Below are positions 46,448-54,740 of a DNA stretch of 64,000 nucleotides, in pieces. Position 1 is the first letter of the stretch. Each line of letters starts with the position of its first letter. This stretch comes from Tateyamaria sp. syn59. GTDB lineage: Bacteria; Pseudomonadota; Alphaproteobacteria; Rhodobacterales; Rhodobacteraceae. Location: positions 1-64,000 of the forward strand of contig NZ_VCBA01000001.1 of NCBI RefSeq assembly GCF_007995245.1. Direction: 5' to 3'. Below the pieces are notes generated by a model. That model searched no databases, was not told where the DNA came from, and saw only the letters and a program-made list of their open reading frames with translations. The position numbers and the translations under genes were made by a program.

Positions 46448-47098
46448 ATGCAGATTACGACCCAGACAGTTCGTGACATTACGATTTTTCCCTATGTACC
46501 TGGCGTCGCCGCCACGTTCGAGCCGGTTGTGTCCGGGGCCAGCGGGGTTTGGCAGCAGCGGCGTTTGCTGAACCACGGACAGGAGCGGCTGGTTCTTGAT
46601 GCCGAAGTGGCGCCAAACGCGCTGCGTGCGGGTGCGAGCTATGGGTGGCGGGGGCATCTGGCCGATGGCACGTCGACCGGTGCAATGTGGACGTTTTGCA
46701 CCGACCTGGCGCCGCGTGTCGGATTTGGCGTCACGCGCAATTGGGCCCGGCCGGGCTGCGCGTCACCGCTCTACGGGGCGCTTGAGGACGCGGTGTTGCG
46801 GCTTGAGCCGGTGCAGGACGTGATTGTCATGATCCCATCGCCCAACCCGACCGTCGGTCTGGCACAGGCGCAATTGGGTCGGGCGGGTTGGTTGGTGATG
46901 ATGTCATCTGTTGTGCCCGCATGCGTCGGCTTTCTGATCGAGGAGGCAAAACTGCCATCACACCTGTGTGAGGGGGCAGAGGGCGTCTCGATCAAGGCCA
47001 CATCGCTGCGCACCTTGCAAACCATTGGTTTGCAAGAATTGCGGTGCGTACAGGCCGGTGACACAAGTATGTTCCTGCGCGAGATATCCTCGTGTTGA
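46448..47098 (+). CDS. Cluster gene 5: 216-residue orphan protein
   Basis: The product is soluble without a signal peptide. The N-terminal 90 residues look beta-rich (ITIFPYVPGVAATFEPVVSG, SYGWRGHLADGTSTGAMWTF). The middle has VQDVIVMIPSPNPTVGLAQAQLG and the C-terminus contains several cysteines, including the last residue. I recognise no family. A CGGAGCC sequence lies a few bases before the ATG at 46448. It falls between the EEP enzyme and the regulator, 66 bases after the former. The regulator's longer possible frame starts on its TGA. Confidence 0.65.
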   Translation: MQITTQTVRDITIFPYVPGVAATFEPVVSGASGVWQQRRLLNHGQERLVLDAEVAPNALRAGASYGWRGHLADGTSTGAMWTFCTDLAPRVGFGVTRNWARPGCASPLYGALEDAVLRLEPVQDVIVMIPSPNPTVGLAQAQLGRAGWLVMMSSVVPACVGFLIEEAKLPSHLCEGAEGVSIKATSLRTLQTIGLQELRCVQAGDTSMFLREISSC

Positions 47099-47205
47099 TG
47101 GCTCTGAAAAAAAGAGTTGGTCCGCCCAAGGAATTGCGGCACTTTCAACCCCGGGGGGAGGCACGAACGCAGGCGTTACACCCTTGGAGGGGAGCGTTTC
47201 GGCTT

Positions 47206-48810
47206 ATGGACGGGACAGGCGATAGGGGTGACTTGGTCCAGCTGGGCCAGGTAACGTATGTTCCGGTCTCTGATCGGCTGATTGATCCGCACGGGCGCGA
47301 CATATCCCTGCGTGCGCAGTCTCTGCAGGTTCTGCGGCATCTGGCCAACAAGAATGGCACGTTGGTGTCGCGCGACGATTTGATTTCGACCGTCTGGGCG
47401 GACGTCGCTGTAACCGATGACAGCCTGACGCAGTGCATCAAGGATATCCGGCAGGCGCTGGGCGACAGTGGCAAGTCCATCCTGAAAACAGTGCCAAAGC
47501 GCGGTTACATGCTGCAGGGCGATGTCCAGCCCTCATGGGGCACGGCGCAGACTGCGCCCGGATTTGCACAACCCCAAACGCCTGTGACCAATCGGGCCAT
47601 CGTGCCGCAGTTGGACCCGCGGGATATGCTGCCGACCCTGGTCGTTGTCCCGTTCATATCGAAGGGCGGACAGGACGCAGATGTCTTTGGCACGTTCTTT
47701 GCCAGTGAAATCGCCAAGGCACTGAGTGCGCTGGACGATGTCAACGTTATCTCGCAGCTCTCGACCCGGACGCTCGGTCAAAACGATCTGAGCCACGAAG
47801 TGCTGGGTCAGAAACTGAACGCGGATTTTGCGCTGACCGGGTTCGTGATGGCGCATGGCACGCAAATCGTTGTTTCGCTTGAATTCGCCGAGATCGAAAG
47901 CGGGTTCATGCTCTGGTCGGACCGGGTGCAAACAACCTTCGATCCGCTTGCGACAGAGACCGAAGGCGTTGAGATGATCGTGGCGCATATCCAGCGCGCC
48001 ATCATGCTGAACGAGGTACGCCGGGTCGGTGCGCAGCACCTGCGCGATCTCAAGCTGTTCAGTATCCTGCATGGTGCCGTTGGGTTGATGCATCGTTTTG
48101 TGCCGCGCGACTTCCAGATGGCGCGTGTGCTTCTCGAACATGTGATTGAGCAGGCGCCGAACCACCCCACGCCCCTGGCCTGGAAAGCCCGCTGGCACGT
48201 GCTGAATTCCGTGCAGGGCTGGACGGATGCGCGCACTGGGTCGGAAACCGCGCTGGAACTGACGGCCATGGCGCTGGATCTTGATCCGCAGCATACCCAT
48301 GCACTGGTGTGCGAGGGCCAGGCACTGGTGCATCTGGCCCGCCGGTTGGATGCCGCCGAAGACCGCTACAGTGCGGCCCTTGCCTCTAATCCGAACGACG
48401 CCAATGGCCGCGCTTTGCGTGGCATGCTGCGGTCGTTCACGGATCGCGGGGACGAGGGCAAGCGCGACACCGAACGTGCGCTGCATCTGACGCCGTTGGA
48501 CCCGCACCGTTTTTTCTTTCTCGCGCTGGCTGCGGGATCGTGCATTGCGGTGGGCGACTACGACCGCGCAGTGACACTGGCCAAGGAGTCGCTGCGGCTG
48601 AACCGGACCCATGTGTCGACCATGCGCATGCTGGCGGTGGCCCAGTTGGGCGCCGGGGACGGCGATGGCGGGCGGCGGACGGCGGCCGAACTTATGGACA
48701 TGCAACCGGGGCTGCGCGTCAGCTCCTGGCTCAAATCATCGCCGAGCGCAGACTACGCCAATGGCGCTCAATTCGCGACGATGCTTCGGGATCTTGGGAT
48801 CCCGGATTAA
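47206..48810 (+). CDS. Cluster gene 6: winged-helix/TPR transcriptional regulator
   Basis: The 534-residue protein begins with an OmpR/CadC-type winged helix (about residues 10-105; ISLRAQSLQVLRHLANKNGTLVSRDDLISTVW and SLTQCIKDIRQALGDSGKSILKTVPKRGYML). A TolB-N/adenylate-cyclase-associated-like domain follows (LPTLVVVPFISKGGQDADVFGTFFASEIAKAL), then TPR-like helices to about residue 510. There is no membrane helix, unlike CadC. ATG at 47206 is chosen: GGAGGGGAG lies 11 bases upstream, and the extra 36 codons back to the ATG at 47098 contain rare AGA, CGA, AGG and TTA codons. It is the likely controller of the cluster. Confidence 0.85.
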   Translation: MDGTGDRGDLVQLGQVTYVPVSDRLIDPHGRDISLRAQSLQVLRHLANKNGTLVSRDDLISTVWADVAVTDDSLTQCIKDIRQALGDSGKSILKTVPKRGYMLQGDVQPSWGTAQTAPGFAQPQTPVTNRAIVPQLDPRDMLPTLVVVPFISKGGQDADVFGTFFASEIAKALSALDDVNVISQLSTRTLGQNDLSHEVLGQKLNADFALTGFVMAHGTQIVVSLEFAEIESGFMLWSDRVQTTFDPLATETEGVEMIVAHIQRAIMLNEVRRVGAQHLRDLKLFSILHGAVGLMHRFVPRDFQMARVLLEHVIEQAPNHPTPLAWKARWHVLNSVQGWTDARTGSETALELTAMALDLDPQHTHALVCEGQALVHLARRLDAAEDRYSAALASNPNDANGRALRGMLRSFTDRGDEGKRDTERALHLTPLDPHRFFFLALAAGSCIAVGDYDRAVTLAKESLRLNRTHVSTMRMLAVAQLGAGDGDGGRRTAAELMDMQPGLRVSSWLKSSPSADYANGAQFATMLRDLGIPD

Positions 48811-48835
48811 TTTCAAAGAAGGAAAGGGTGGGGCT

Positions 48836-49999
48836 ATGCCGAGAGAAAGTGGATACAGCGGTTATTCGGGTTACAGCGGATACAGTGGTTACAGCGGATA
48901 TAGCGGTTATTCGGGTTACAGCGGATATTCTGCGTTTGGCGGCTTCGGCGGCGAAAGCCCGGATGCCGCACTGGCGCTGACAACCAATCGTGACGGGATC
49001 GTGTCGAGCAAACTCGACAAGATCACTTTCCCTGCGCCGGGTGGCTGGGATGATCCGGAAACGATCAAACGTCTGTCGCCCGAGGTGCGGGCGGCGCTTT
49101 ACCAGTCCGAACTGGCCCCAAGCGTCGAGGTGACCGCATCGCTGTCCGAAGCGGGTCCAACCACGACCGTATGGCGCCGTATGGGGCGCAAGCAAGGAGG
49201 CGAGCGCGAGGTCAAAATGGTTGAGATGACCGCGCCCGACATCACACAGTTGGCCACACAGCTGGACTACGTGATGGGCTATGCGCAGATCCGCACCGAT
49301 CGTCTGGCCGAGGTCACGGCACAAATCGGTTTGTCAGAGCCGTTTTATGCGACCATCGGCTATATGGGCCCGGACCGCACGCCATACACGTTGGCGCTGC
49401 TGGACGCCGCTGCTGCCTTTTCCTTTACCGTGATCCAGCGCACGAAGTTTTCGCTGGGCGTCAAGCGGCCGATCGAGTTTTCGCCGCAGGTTCAGCCGAT
49501 GATCCCTACGCCGACCCACGCGACCCTGCCCAGTGGGCACGCGACCGAGGCATTCATGATCGCACGTCTGCTGTGGAAGCTGTTGCTGGCCAGCAAGGCG
49601 CCGCAATACCAGGAAAGCTACTGGGGCGAGATGCTGATGCGCCAGGCTTCGCGGATCGCCATCAACCGCACCGTGGCGGGTGTGCACTTCCCCGTCGACA
49701 GCGTCGCAGGTGCAATTCTTGGCCTGACGCTGGCGCAGCATATCGAGGCAGAGGTGAAGGGCACGCAGTGGACCTCAAGCAGTTTCGACGGGCCCGCCTT
49801 CAGCGCCAAAGAGGATTTCAACTGGACGCAGATCTACGATGTCAGTGACGACATGATGTTCCCGCGGATGGAACATGACGGCTGTGTCTGGGGCACGTCC
49901 GTGGCCGACCGGAAGGGCACGGGCCAGGTCTCTCCCATCCTGTCGTGGCTGTGGGACAAGGCGGTCAGCGAATGGGCCGACATTGGCGGCGCAGGGTAG
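48836..49999 (+). CDS. Cluster gene 7: PAP2/vanadium-haloperoxidase-fold protein with an N-terminal SGY repeat
   Basis: The 387-residue protein carries the complete acid phosphatase/haloperoxidase signature: Lys204-x6-Arg211-Pro212, then PSGH at 232-235, and Asn277-Arg278-x5-His284-x3-Asp288 (Asn replacing the usual Ser). Such sites hydrolyse phosphate esters or, with vanadate, oxidise halides; sequence alone does not decide. Residues 5-31 are nine Ser-Gly-Tyr triplets followed by SAFGGFGG. No signal peptide or membrane helices are evident, so it resembles soluble haloperoxidases more than membrane PAP2 lipid phosphatases. It starts 25 bases after the regulator stop. Confidence 0.88.
   Translation: MPRESGYSGYSGYSGYSGYSGYSGYSGYSGYSAFGGFGGESPDAALALTTNRDGIVSSKLDKITFPAPGGWDDPETIKRLSPEVRAALYQSELAPSVEVTASLSEAGPTTTVWRRMGRKQGGEREVKMVEMTAPDITQLATQLDYVMGYAQIRTDRLAEVTAQIGLSEPFYATIGYMGPDRTPYTLALLDAAAAFSFTVIQRTKFSLGVKRPIEFSPQVQPMIPTPTHATLPSGHATEAFMIARLLWKLLLASKAPQYQESYWGEMLMRQASRIAINRTVAGVHFPVDSVAGAILGLTLAQHIEAEVKGTQWTSSSFDGPAFSAKEDFNWTQIYDVSDDMMFPRMEHDGCVWGTSVADRKGTGQVSPILSWLWDKAVSEWADIGGAG
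48848..48928 (+). repeat. Nine tandem 9-base units encoding Ser-Gly-Tyr
   Basis: Nine 9-mers encode (Ser-Gly-Tyr)9. Ser codons alternate among AGT, AGC and TCG, Gly between GGA and GGT, and Tyr between TAC and TAT. Units 2-4 (48857-48883) and 7-9 (48902-48928) differ at only one of 27 bases, showing an older three-unit duplication. Confidence 0.95.
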
Positions 50000-50008
50000 G
50001 GGGCGGTC

Positions 50009-52033
50009 ATGTTGAAATGGATCGCGGCCGACCCCGCAGAAGACGATGTGCTCAGTCACACGGCCGACTTTCGGCTTGGCCGTGCCATTCACCTTGATGA
50101 GCCGAAGGACTGGTGGTCCGTTCTGTTGGAGATCGAGGGCAGCATCGACGCGTTTGCAGAGCGGGCGGCGCCGCTGGCCGAAGATATCATCATTCCCGTG
50201 TCCTATGACTCGGAGGACCGCGAAGCACCGGCGTCACGCCAGCCCTTTGTCCTGTTTGCCCGCCAGCGGGCCGTGACAGCGTTCAATTATGAGCCGGAAG
50301 CCTTCGGCATCCTGTCGCTTCTGCTTGGGGCAGAGACACCGGCGCGGTTTCTGGATCGACACGCGACGCCCCCGCCGATGACGGAGATCCCGGTGAGCGA
50401 TGATACGGTGGTGATGGCGGTGATTGATGACGGCATCGGCATTGCGCACAACCTCTTTCGCACCGGTCCAACGACCAGCCGTGTGCAGTTTGCCGCCATT
50501 CTGGAGGCAGAGCCATTGGCCACAGGATCGCACGCATCGGTCGGCCGCGCGCTGTCACAGCAGGATGTCGAGCATTTGCTGACCCAGTGTACCAACGGCG
50601 CCTACCTGGACGAGGATCTGTTTTACACGGCTACGGGTCAGGTCAATTATCTGACGCAGGTCTTTTCCACCGTTGCCTTGCGCAGATCGCACGGCACACA
50701 TGTCACTGCGCTCGCAGCAGGCTACGAGATGGAAGCGAATGTTGCGAACAGGCCGATCATATGTGCCGCGCTTCCCGCGCGGGTGGTGGAAGACACCACC
50801 GGTGTCAGCTTTTTGCCGAGCCTGTATCTCGCCTTTCACATGCTGGTGAAACAGGCGCGCCGGTTCAAGACGTCCGCAGGCCGTGCCCCGGTGCAGTTCA
50901 ACTTTTCCTACGGTAACTCGGGCGGGCCGCATGATGGCACCGGTCTGTTCGCGATGCTCTTCGAGCATTACTTTGGCGCGCACACGCAATGTCCTCAAAA
51001 GGCCTGGCTGACCTTGCCGGCCGGCAACAGCAACCTGCAACGACTGCACGCACAGGCCACGGGCGCTAAGACCAAGCTTGACCTTGATGTGCTGCCAGAT
51101 GATCGCACGACGTCGGAGGTCCAGTTTTGGACACCGTTCAACGAGGGCAGGGAGCCTATGCCGGTTCAGGTGACTGTCGAAACGCCGCATGGCGCCGTGA
51201 GCGTGCTCGGGACGACCGATACGATGTCGCAGCGTTTGATCGACGAAGACGGGCGCGAAGCTGCGCGATTGTCCTATGAGTTTATCGGCGCACCTGTGAT
51301 GCGCGGATTGTTCACGCTGAACATCAATGCCACGGCCAGTCATCTGGACGAAGTGCTTGCCCCGTCGGGCACCTGGCGTCTTGAGATCACCCGTGACCTT
51401 GGCCAGAAGCCGATCGAGGTGCCGCCGGTCGAGGTCTGGATCCGGCGCGACGAGACGTTACCGGGCTTTCAGCCGGGCGGCAGGCAAGCTTTTTTCAGCA
51501 ACGATGATTATGAACGCTTTGGCGCATTCGGTCTGCCTCTGCCCGTGGATCCGAAACACACAACTTCGCCCATCCGGCGCGCGATGACGATCAGCGGCTT
51601 TGCCTGCGGACAGGCCCCCATCACCGTCGCAGCATATACCGAACGCGAAGAGGTCGTGTCGCTTTACTCTGGTGCCGGTCCCCTGAACCGTCCGTCATCC
51701 CCGCAAGCCTCTGATCGTGAGGGCCCGGATATGGCGGCCAAGGGCGATGACAGCTTTGTTCTTCCCGGTGTGCTGAGCGCGGGATCGCGCAGCGGTACAA
51801 TCGTGCGTCAGGGCGGAACAAGCGTCGCCGCTCCGCGCGTCGCGCGCGCGGCATCGTCTGCCATCGCGGCGGCGTCCGGAACAGCGCGGGAATGGGCCAG
51901 TGATCCGCTGCGCGACGACCCCCACGGTATCACTCGGTTTGATCTGAAGGACGGCACGTCCCAGCGCACGGGGTCCGGAGGATACGCCATCGCTGTGCAG
52001 GACCACCTGCCGCGTCCGGATGCCGAACGCTAA
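50009..52033 (+). CDS. Cluster gene 8: S8-family subtilase with a large insertion
   Basis: The 674-residue protein has the subtilase triad: Asp140 in VIDDGIG, His228 in SHGTHVTALAAG and Ser605 in GGTSVAAPRVARA, with the oxyanion Asn340 in LPAGNSN. The distance from His to Ser is 377 residues, about twice that of typical subtilisins, so some 200 residues (about 360-580, beta-rich) are inserted. Residues 1-125 form a non-canonical N-terminal part. No signal peptide is visible, so it is either cytosolic or exported in another way. It starts nine bases after gene 7 and ends the cluster. A role in processing cluster proteins is inferred from position only. Confidence 0.9.
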   Translation: MLKWIAADPAEDDVLSHTADFRLGRAIHLDEPKDWWSVLLEIEGSIDAFAERAAPLAEDIIIPVSYDSEDREAPASRQPFVLFARQRAVTAFNYEPEAFGILSLLLGAETPARFLDRHATPPPMTEIPVSDDTVVMAVIDDGIGIAHNLFRTGPTTSRVQFAAILEAEPLATGSHASVGRALSQQDVEHLLTQCTNGAYLDEDLFYTATGQVNYLTQVFSTVALRRSHGTHVTALAAGYEMEANVANRPIICAALPARVVEDTTGVSFLPSLYLAFHMLVKQARRFKTSAGRAPVQFNFSYGNSGGPHDGTGLFAMLFEHYFGAHTQCPQKAWLTLPAGNSNLQRLHAQATGAKTKLDLDVLPDDRTTSEVQFWTPFNEGREPMPVQVTVETPHGAVSVLGTTDTMSQRLIDEDGREAARLSYEFIGAPVMRGLFTLNINATASHLDEVLAPSGTWRLEITRDLGQKPIEVPPVEVWIRRDETLPGFQPGGRQAFFSNDDYERFGAFGLPLPVDPKHTTSPIRRAMTISGFACGQAPITVAAYTEREEVVSLYSGAGPLNRPSSPQASDREGPDMAAKGDDSFVLPGVLSAGSRSGTIVRQGGTSVAAPRVARAASSAIAAASGTAREWASDPLRDDPHGITRFDLKDGTSQRTGSGGYAIAVQDHLPRPDAER

Positions 52034-52121
52034 TTAGTGAACGGTTGCAAATATTGGGCGGTCTGCGTCGCCCGCGATGCCCAATCTCTCTCGTCCGTGT
52101 CGTACTCTTTGAAAAAACAAA

Positions 52122-52148
52122 GCGCCGCCCAGTCACCAAGGGCGGCGC
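52122..52148 (-). terminator. Intrinsic terminator of the 78-residue gene
   Basis: GCGCCGCCC and GGGCGGCGC form a perfect nine-base stem. On the minus strand it is followed by TTTGTTTTTTC, so it ends transcription of the gene at 52183. It may also stop the cluster transcript from the other side. Confidence 0.85.
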
Positions 52149-52182
52149 CTATTCCTGCCGTGAACGACTGTAATTCTGGTGA

Positions 52183-52419
52183 TCAGAAGAACAGTTGCCG
52201 CGCCACCTGGCTCCAGCTTTGTGTGCCATCTGCATGAGGTGCGGGTGTCTGACGGCGCAAGCGGCGCATCAGGCCCTTAAGGTCATTCAATCGGGTGCGC
52301 GCGGCGGCACCGCCCGCGCGGCTTTGCACGGACAAAATCTTTTCCTGGGTCTGTAACGCAGCCTCGATCAATTCGAGGTCCTGCTTGGTCAAATCAACGG
52401 TATGTGTGTCGTCGAGCAT
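52183..52419 (-). CDS. Small helical protein, unknown (78 residues)
   Basis: The product is a charged, helix-forming protein (LTKQDLELIEAALQTQEKILSVQSRAGG and RLNDLKGLMRRLRRQ). It has AAGGA nine bases before its ATG and its own terminator, which supports a real gene. I recognise no named family. It is convergent with the subtilase and marks the right edge of the cluster. Upstream of it (52420-52696) I see no gene. Confidence 0.6.
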   Translation of the reverse strand: MLDDTHTVDLTKQDLELIEAALQTQEKILSVQSRAGGAAARTRLNDLKGLMRRLRRQTPAPHADGTQSWSQVARQLFF

Positions 52420-52696
52420 CGGAATTTATCCTTGTTATCGTTGACCAGCATATGGGATCTGCAAGGTGATACGCCAATCATCATAGATCAGATCAACGTG
52501 ATACCTGTGTCAGGTGACATATACCGGCAGTAGTTTGCGCGTGATCCGTCACGCGGGTTGCAGGGATATAGGGAGCGTTTTCAGAGAATGCTCTGCACAT
52601 TTGCGCAAGGCTGCTGTGCAAAAAACGTATAGCTCGTGCGGGCTTGTGGTGCGGAGTTGATATGGCTCGGCCTCATCGGGCTGGCCTGTGGGTTCA

Positions 52697-53154
52697 ATGA
52701 TGGCGTCATTCCTTCCCGGTTTTCATAACCTCTTTGTCTCTTTTCCTCGTAATCGGGGCGCAGACTGCGTTTGTCTTGAGACACGGGTTGCGCGGTGCAC
52801 ACGTGTTTTTTGCTGTTGTTGCCTGTTCTGTATCGGAGGTGATCCTGATCACTGCAGGTGTATTTGGATTTGAGATCCATCGCATCTGCGGTGCCGAGTT
52901 TTGCTGTGCTATGTGTGGCAGAATGCTTAGTCGGCGTGGTGTGAAAGGGCCGTTCTGCATACATGTCGGGTCTGAGACGCAATCGCTGCGCGTGACGGTG
53001 GCGATCACGTGGTTAAACTCGCATGTCTACTTGGATACCGTGGTGTTGATCGGATCGGTGTCGTTGCAATACTCCGACCGTGGGCACAGCAGCTGCTGGA
53101 CGCCATCATCGCGCTGACTATGCGGGCCCCCGAATTGAAATTGCTGCTGCTCTG
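52697..53154 (+). pseudogene. Decayed LysE/ArgO-family amino-acid exporter
   Basis: Fragments of a LysE/ArgO exporter occur in order but in different frames. MMASFLPGF (from 52697) is the start. After a frameshift, SLFLVIGAQTAFVLRHGLRGAHVFF and SEVILITAGVFGF follow (52737-52870). After a gap, TWLNSHVYLDTVVLIGSVSLQY appears (about 53008-53073), and finally LDAIIALTMRAPELKLLLL ends in TGA at 53154. An intact relative is about 200 residues; the pieces cover the first, second and last thirds with deletions between. The gene cannot make a working exporter. Confidence 0.8.
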
Positions 53155-53194
53155 ACGCCTTGTGCTTGACCCCGCTTTTGGGGTTGATGGGCGC

Positions 53195-54097
53195 ATGACG
53201 TCTTCCCCCTCCCGTCCACTGGTGGCCATCTTCTGGATGCTTGTCACAGGCTTCTGCTTTGTCGCCGTGACGGCGCTGGTCAAGTATATGGGCGATCGTA
53301 TTCCCCCGGCAGAGGCGGCGTTTTTGCGGTATCTGCTGGGTCTGGTGTTTCTGCTGCCGATGCTGCCTGCGCTGCGGGCGGCGCATCTGACAGGGCGTCA
53401 GTGGCGGCTTTTCACGCTGCGGGGGGCCTGCCATTCGATCGGCGTGATCCTGTGGTTCTTTGCCATGACGCGCATTCCCATCGCCGAAGTGACGGCGATG
53501 AATTACCTCGCTCCTGTCTACGTCAGCATCGGCGCTGCGCTGTTTCTGGGTGAGAGGCTGGCGATGCGCCGGATTGCGGCCATTGCCGTCGCGCTGATCG
53601 GGACGGCGGTGATTCTGCGTCCGGGCTTTCGCGAGGTGGCTCCCGGGCATATCGCGATGCTGTTCTGTGCGGTCAGCTTTGCAGGGTCCTACCTGCTCGC
53701 CAAGATCATGGCGGATGAGGCGAAGCCGGCGGTGGTCGTGGCGATGCTGTCCATCGTGGTGACGATCTGTCTGGCACCGTTCGCGGCCGCCAATTGGGTG
53801 TGGCCGACGGGAGCAGAGTTGGGGCTGCTGTTTCTGGTCGCCTGCTTTGCGACTGCCGGGCATTACACGATGACCATGGCTTTTGCTGCTGCTCCAGTGA
53901 CGGTGACGCAGCCGGTGACGTTCCTGCAGTTGGTTTGGGCCGTGCTATTGGGCGTGCTTGTCTTCGCGGAGCCGGTGGACATCTGGGTGATCCTGGGCGG
54001 CGCGCTGATCCTGGCGGCCGTGTCATTCATCACGTGGCGCGAGGCGGTGTTGAAACGCCGCCCCATCACGCCACCGAGCCCGGCCACCAAGCTGTAA
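53195..54097 (+). CDS. EamA/DMT-family transporter
   Basis: The 300-residue protein has ten hydrophobic helices in two EamA repeats (MLVTGFCFVAVTALVKYMGDRIPPAEAAFLRYLLG near the start, and AMLFCAVSFAGSYLLAKIMADE in the middle). It has the RhaT/SAM-type EMNYLAPVYVSIGAALFLGER-like segment. The substrate is unknown. The start at 53195 is used since an earlier Met lies next to the pseudogene end. It lies 67 bases before betI on the same strand, but a BetI-type operator between the two suggests separate control. Confidence 0.88.
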   Translation: MTSSPSRPLVAIFWMLVTGFCFVAVTALVKYMGDRIPPAEAAFLRYLLGLVFLLPMLPALRAAHLTGRQWRLFTLRGACHSIGVILWFFAMTRIPIAEVTAMNYLAPVYVSIGAALFLGERLAMRRIAAIAVALIGTAVILRPGFREVAPGHIAMLFCAVSFAGSYLLAKIMADEAKPAVVVAMLSIVVTICLAPFAAANWVWPTGAELGLLFLVACFATAGHYTMTMAFAAAPVTVTQPVTFLQLVWAVLLGVLVFAEPVDIWVILGGALILAAVSFITWREAVLKRRPITPPSPATKL

Positions 54098-54101
54098 ATT
54101 A

Positions 54102-54125
54102 TTATTGATTGACGGATCAATAAAA
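54102..54125 (+). promoter_or_regulatory. BetI-type operator
   Basis: TTATTGATTGACGGATCAATAAAA is a near-palindrome with arms TTATTGAT and ATCAATAA. It closely follows the operator I recall from the E. coli bet region (a TTATTGATTGGACGTTCAATATAA-like site). It lies 40 bases before the betI start and could mediate choline-responsive repression of the operon. Confidence 0.75.
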
Positions 54126-54164
54126 AACGGCATGCTACAGGGCGTCTGCACAGGTGGGGGGCGT

Positions 54165-54740
54165 ATGCCCAAAGTTGGAATGGAGCCGATCCGGCGCGCT
54201 GCGCTGGTGCAAGCGACGATTGCCGAGATTGGCGAGGCCGGGTCGCTGGATGTGACCGTGGGCCAAATCGCCAAGCGAGCGGGCATGTCCACAGCCCTCG
54301 CGCACCATTACTTTGGGGGCAAGCACCAGATATTCCTGGCAGCAATGGAGCAGATCCTGCGCGATTTTGGTGTGGAGGTTGTTGAGGCGTTGCGCGATGC
54401 GCGAACCCCGCGGGGCCGTGCCGAGGCGTTAATCGAGGCAAGCTTTGCGCCGTCATCCTTTGCGCCTGCAACCGTCGGGGCATGGATGACGCTCTATGCC
54501 CATGCCACGACCCATCCTGAAACACACAGGTTGCTGGTGCTGTATCAACGCCGGTTGCGGTCGAACCTGACCCACGCGCTGCGCGGGATCAGCAGTGATC
54601 CTTATGGCGATGCCGAGATGCTGGGCGCGTTGATTGATGGGCTGTATCTGCGCGCTGCTCTGGCCAAAGATGCATCGCGAGACGCGGCCAAGGCGACTGC
54701 GTTGCGAGCGCTGGATACTTTGACAGGACAACATCAATGA
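54165..54740 (+). CDS. betI: Choline-responsive TetR-type repressor BetI
   Basis: The 191-residue protein starts MPKVGMEPIRRAALVQATI, the characteristic BetI opening, followed by the TetR helix-turn-helix VTVGQIAKRAGMSTALAHHYFGGKHQIFLAAM (about residues 30-61). The C-terminal ligand domain has WMTLYAHATTHPETHRLLVLYQRRLRSNL. BetI represses the glycine-betaine pathway in the absence of choline. ATG at 54165 is chosen because it gives this start; the open frame begins 60 bases earlier inside the operator. Its stop overlaps betC as ATGA. Confidence 0.95.
   Translation: MPKVGMEPIRRAALVQATIAEIGEAGSLDVTVGQIAKRAGMSTALAHHYFGGKHQIFLAAMEQILRDFGVEVVEALRDARTPRGRAEALIEASFAPSSFAPATVGAWMTLYAHATTHPETHRLLVLYQRRLRSNLTHALRGISSDPYGDAEMLGALIDGLYLRAALAKDASRDAAKATALRALDTLTGQHQ

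Noticed and set aside
47533-48705. Minus-strand open frame (390 codons) opposite the TPR regulator
   Set aside because: Antisense shadow; His/Arg/Gln-rich translation with no domain.
48848-48928. Repeat array considered as CRISPR
   Set aside because: Units are 9 bases without spacers and encode SGY in frame.
38371-52033. Contractile injection system, T6SS or prophage
   Set aside because: No sheath, tube, baseplate, VgrG, ATPase, capsid or integrase gene is present.
52183-52419. 78-residue gene considered as an immunity or antitoxin partner of the cluster
   Set aside because: It is on the other strand with its own terminator and shows no link to the cluster beyond adjacency.
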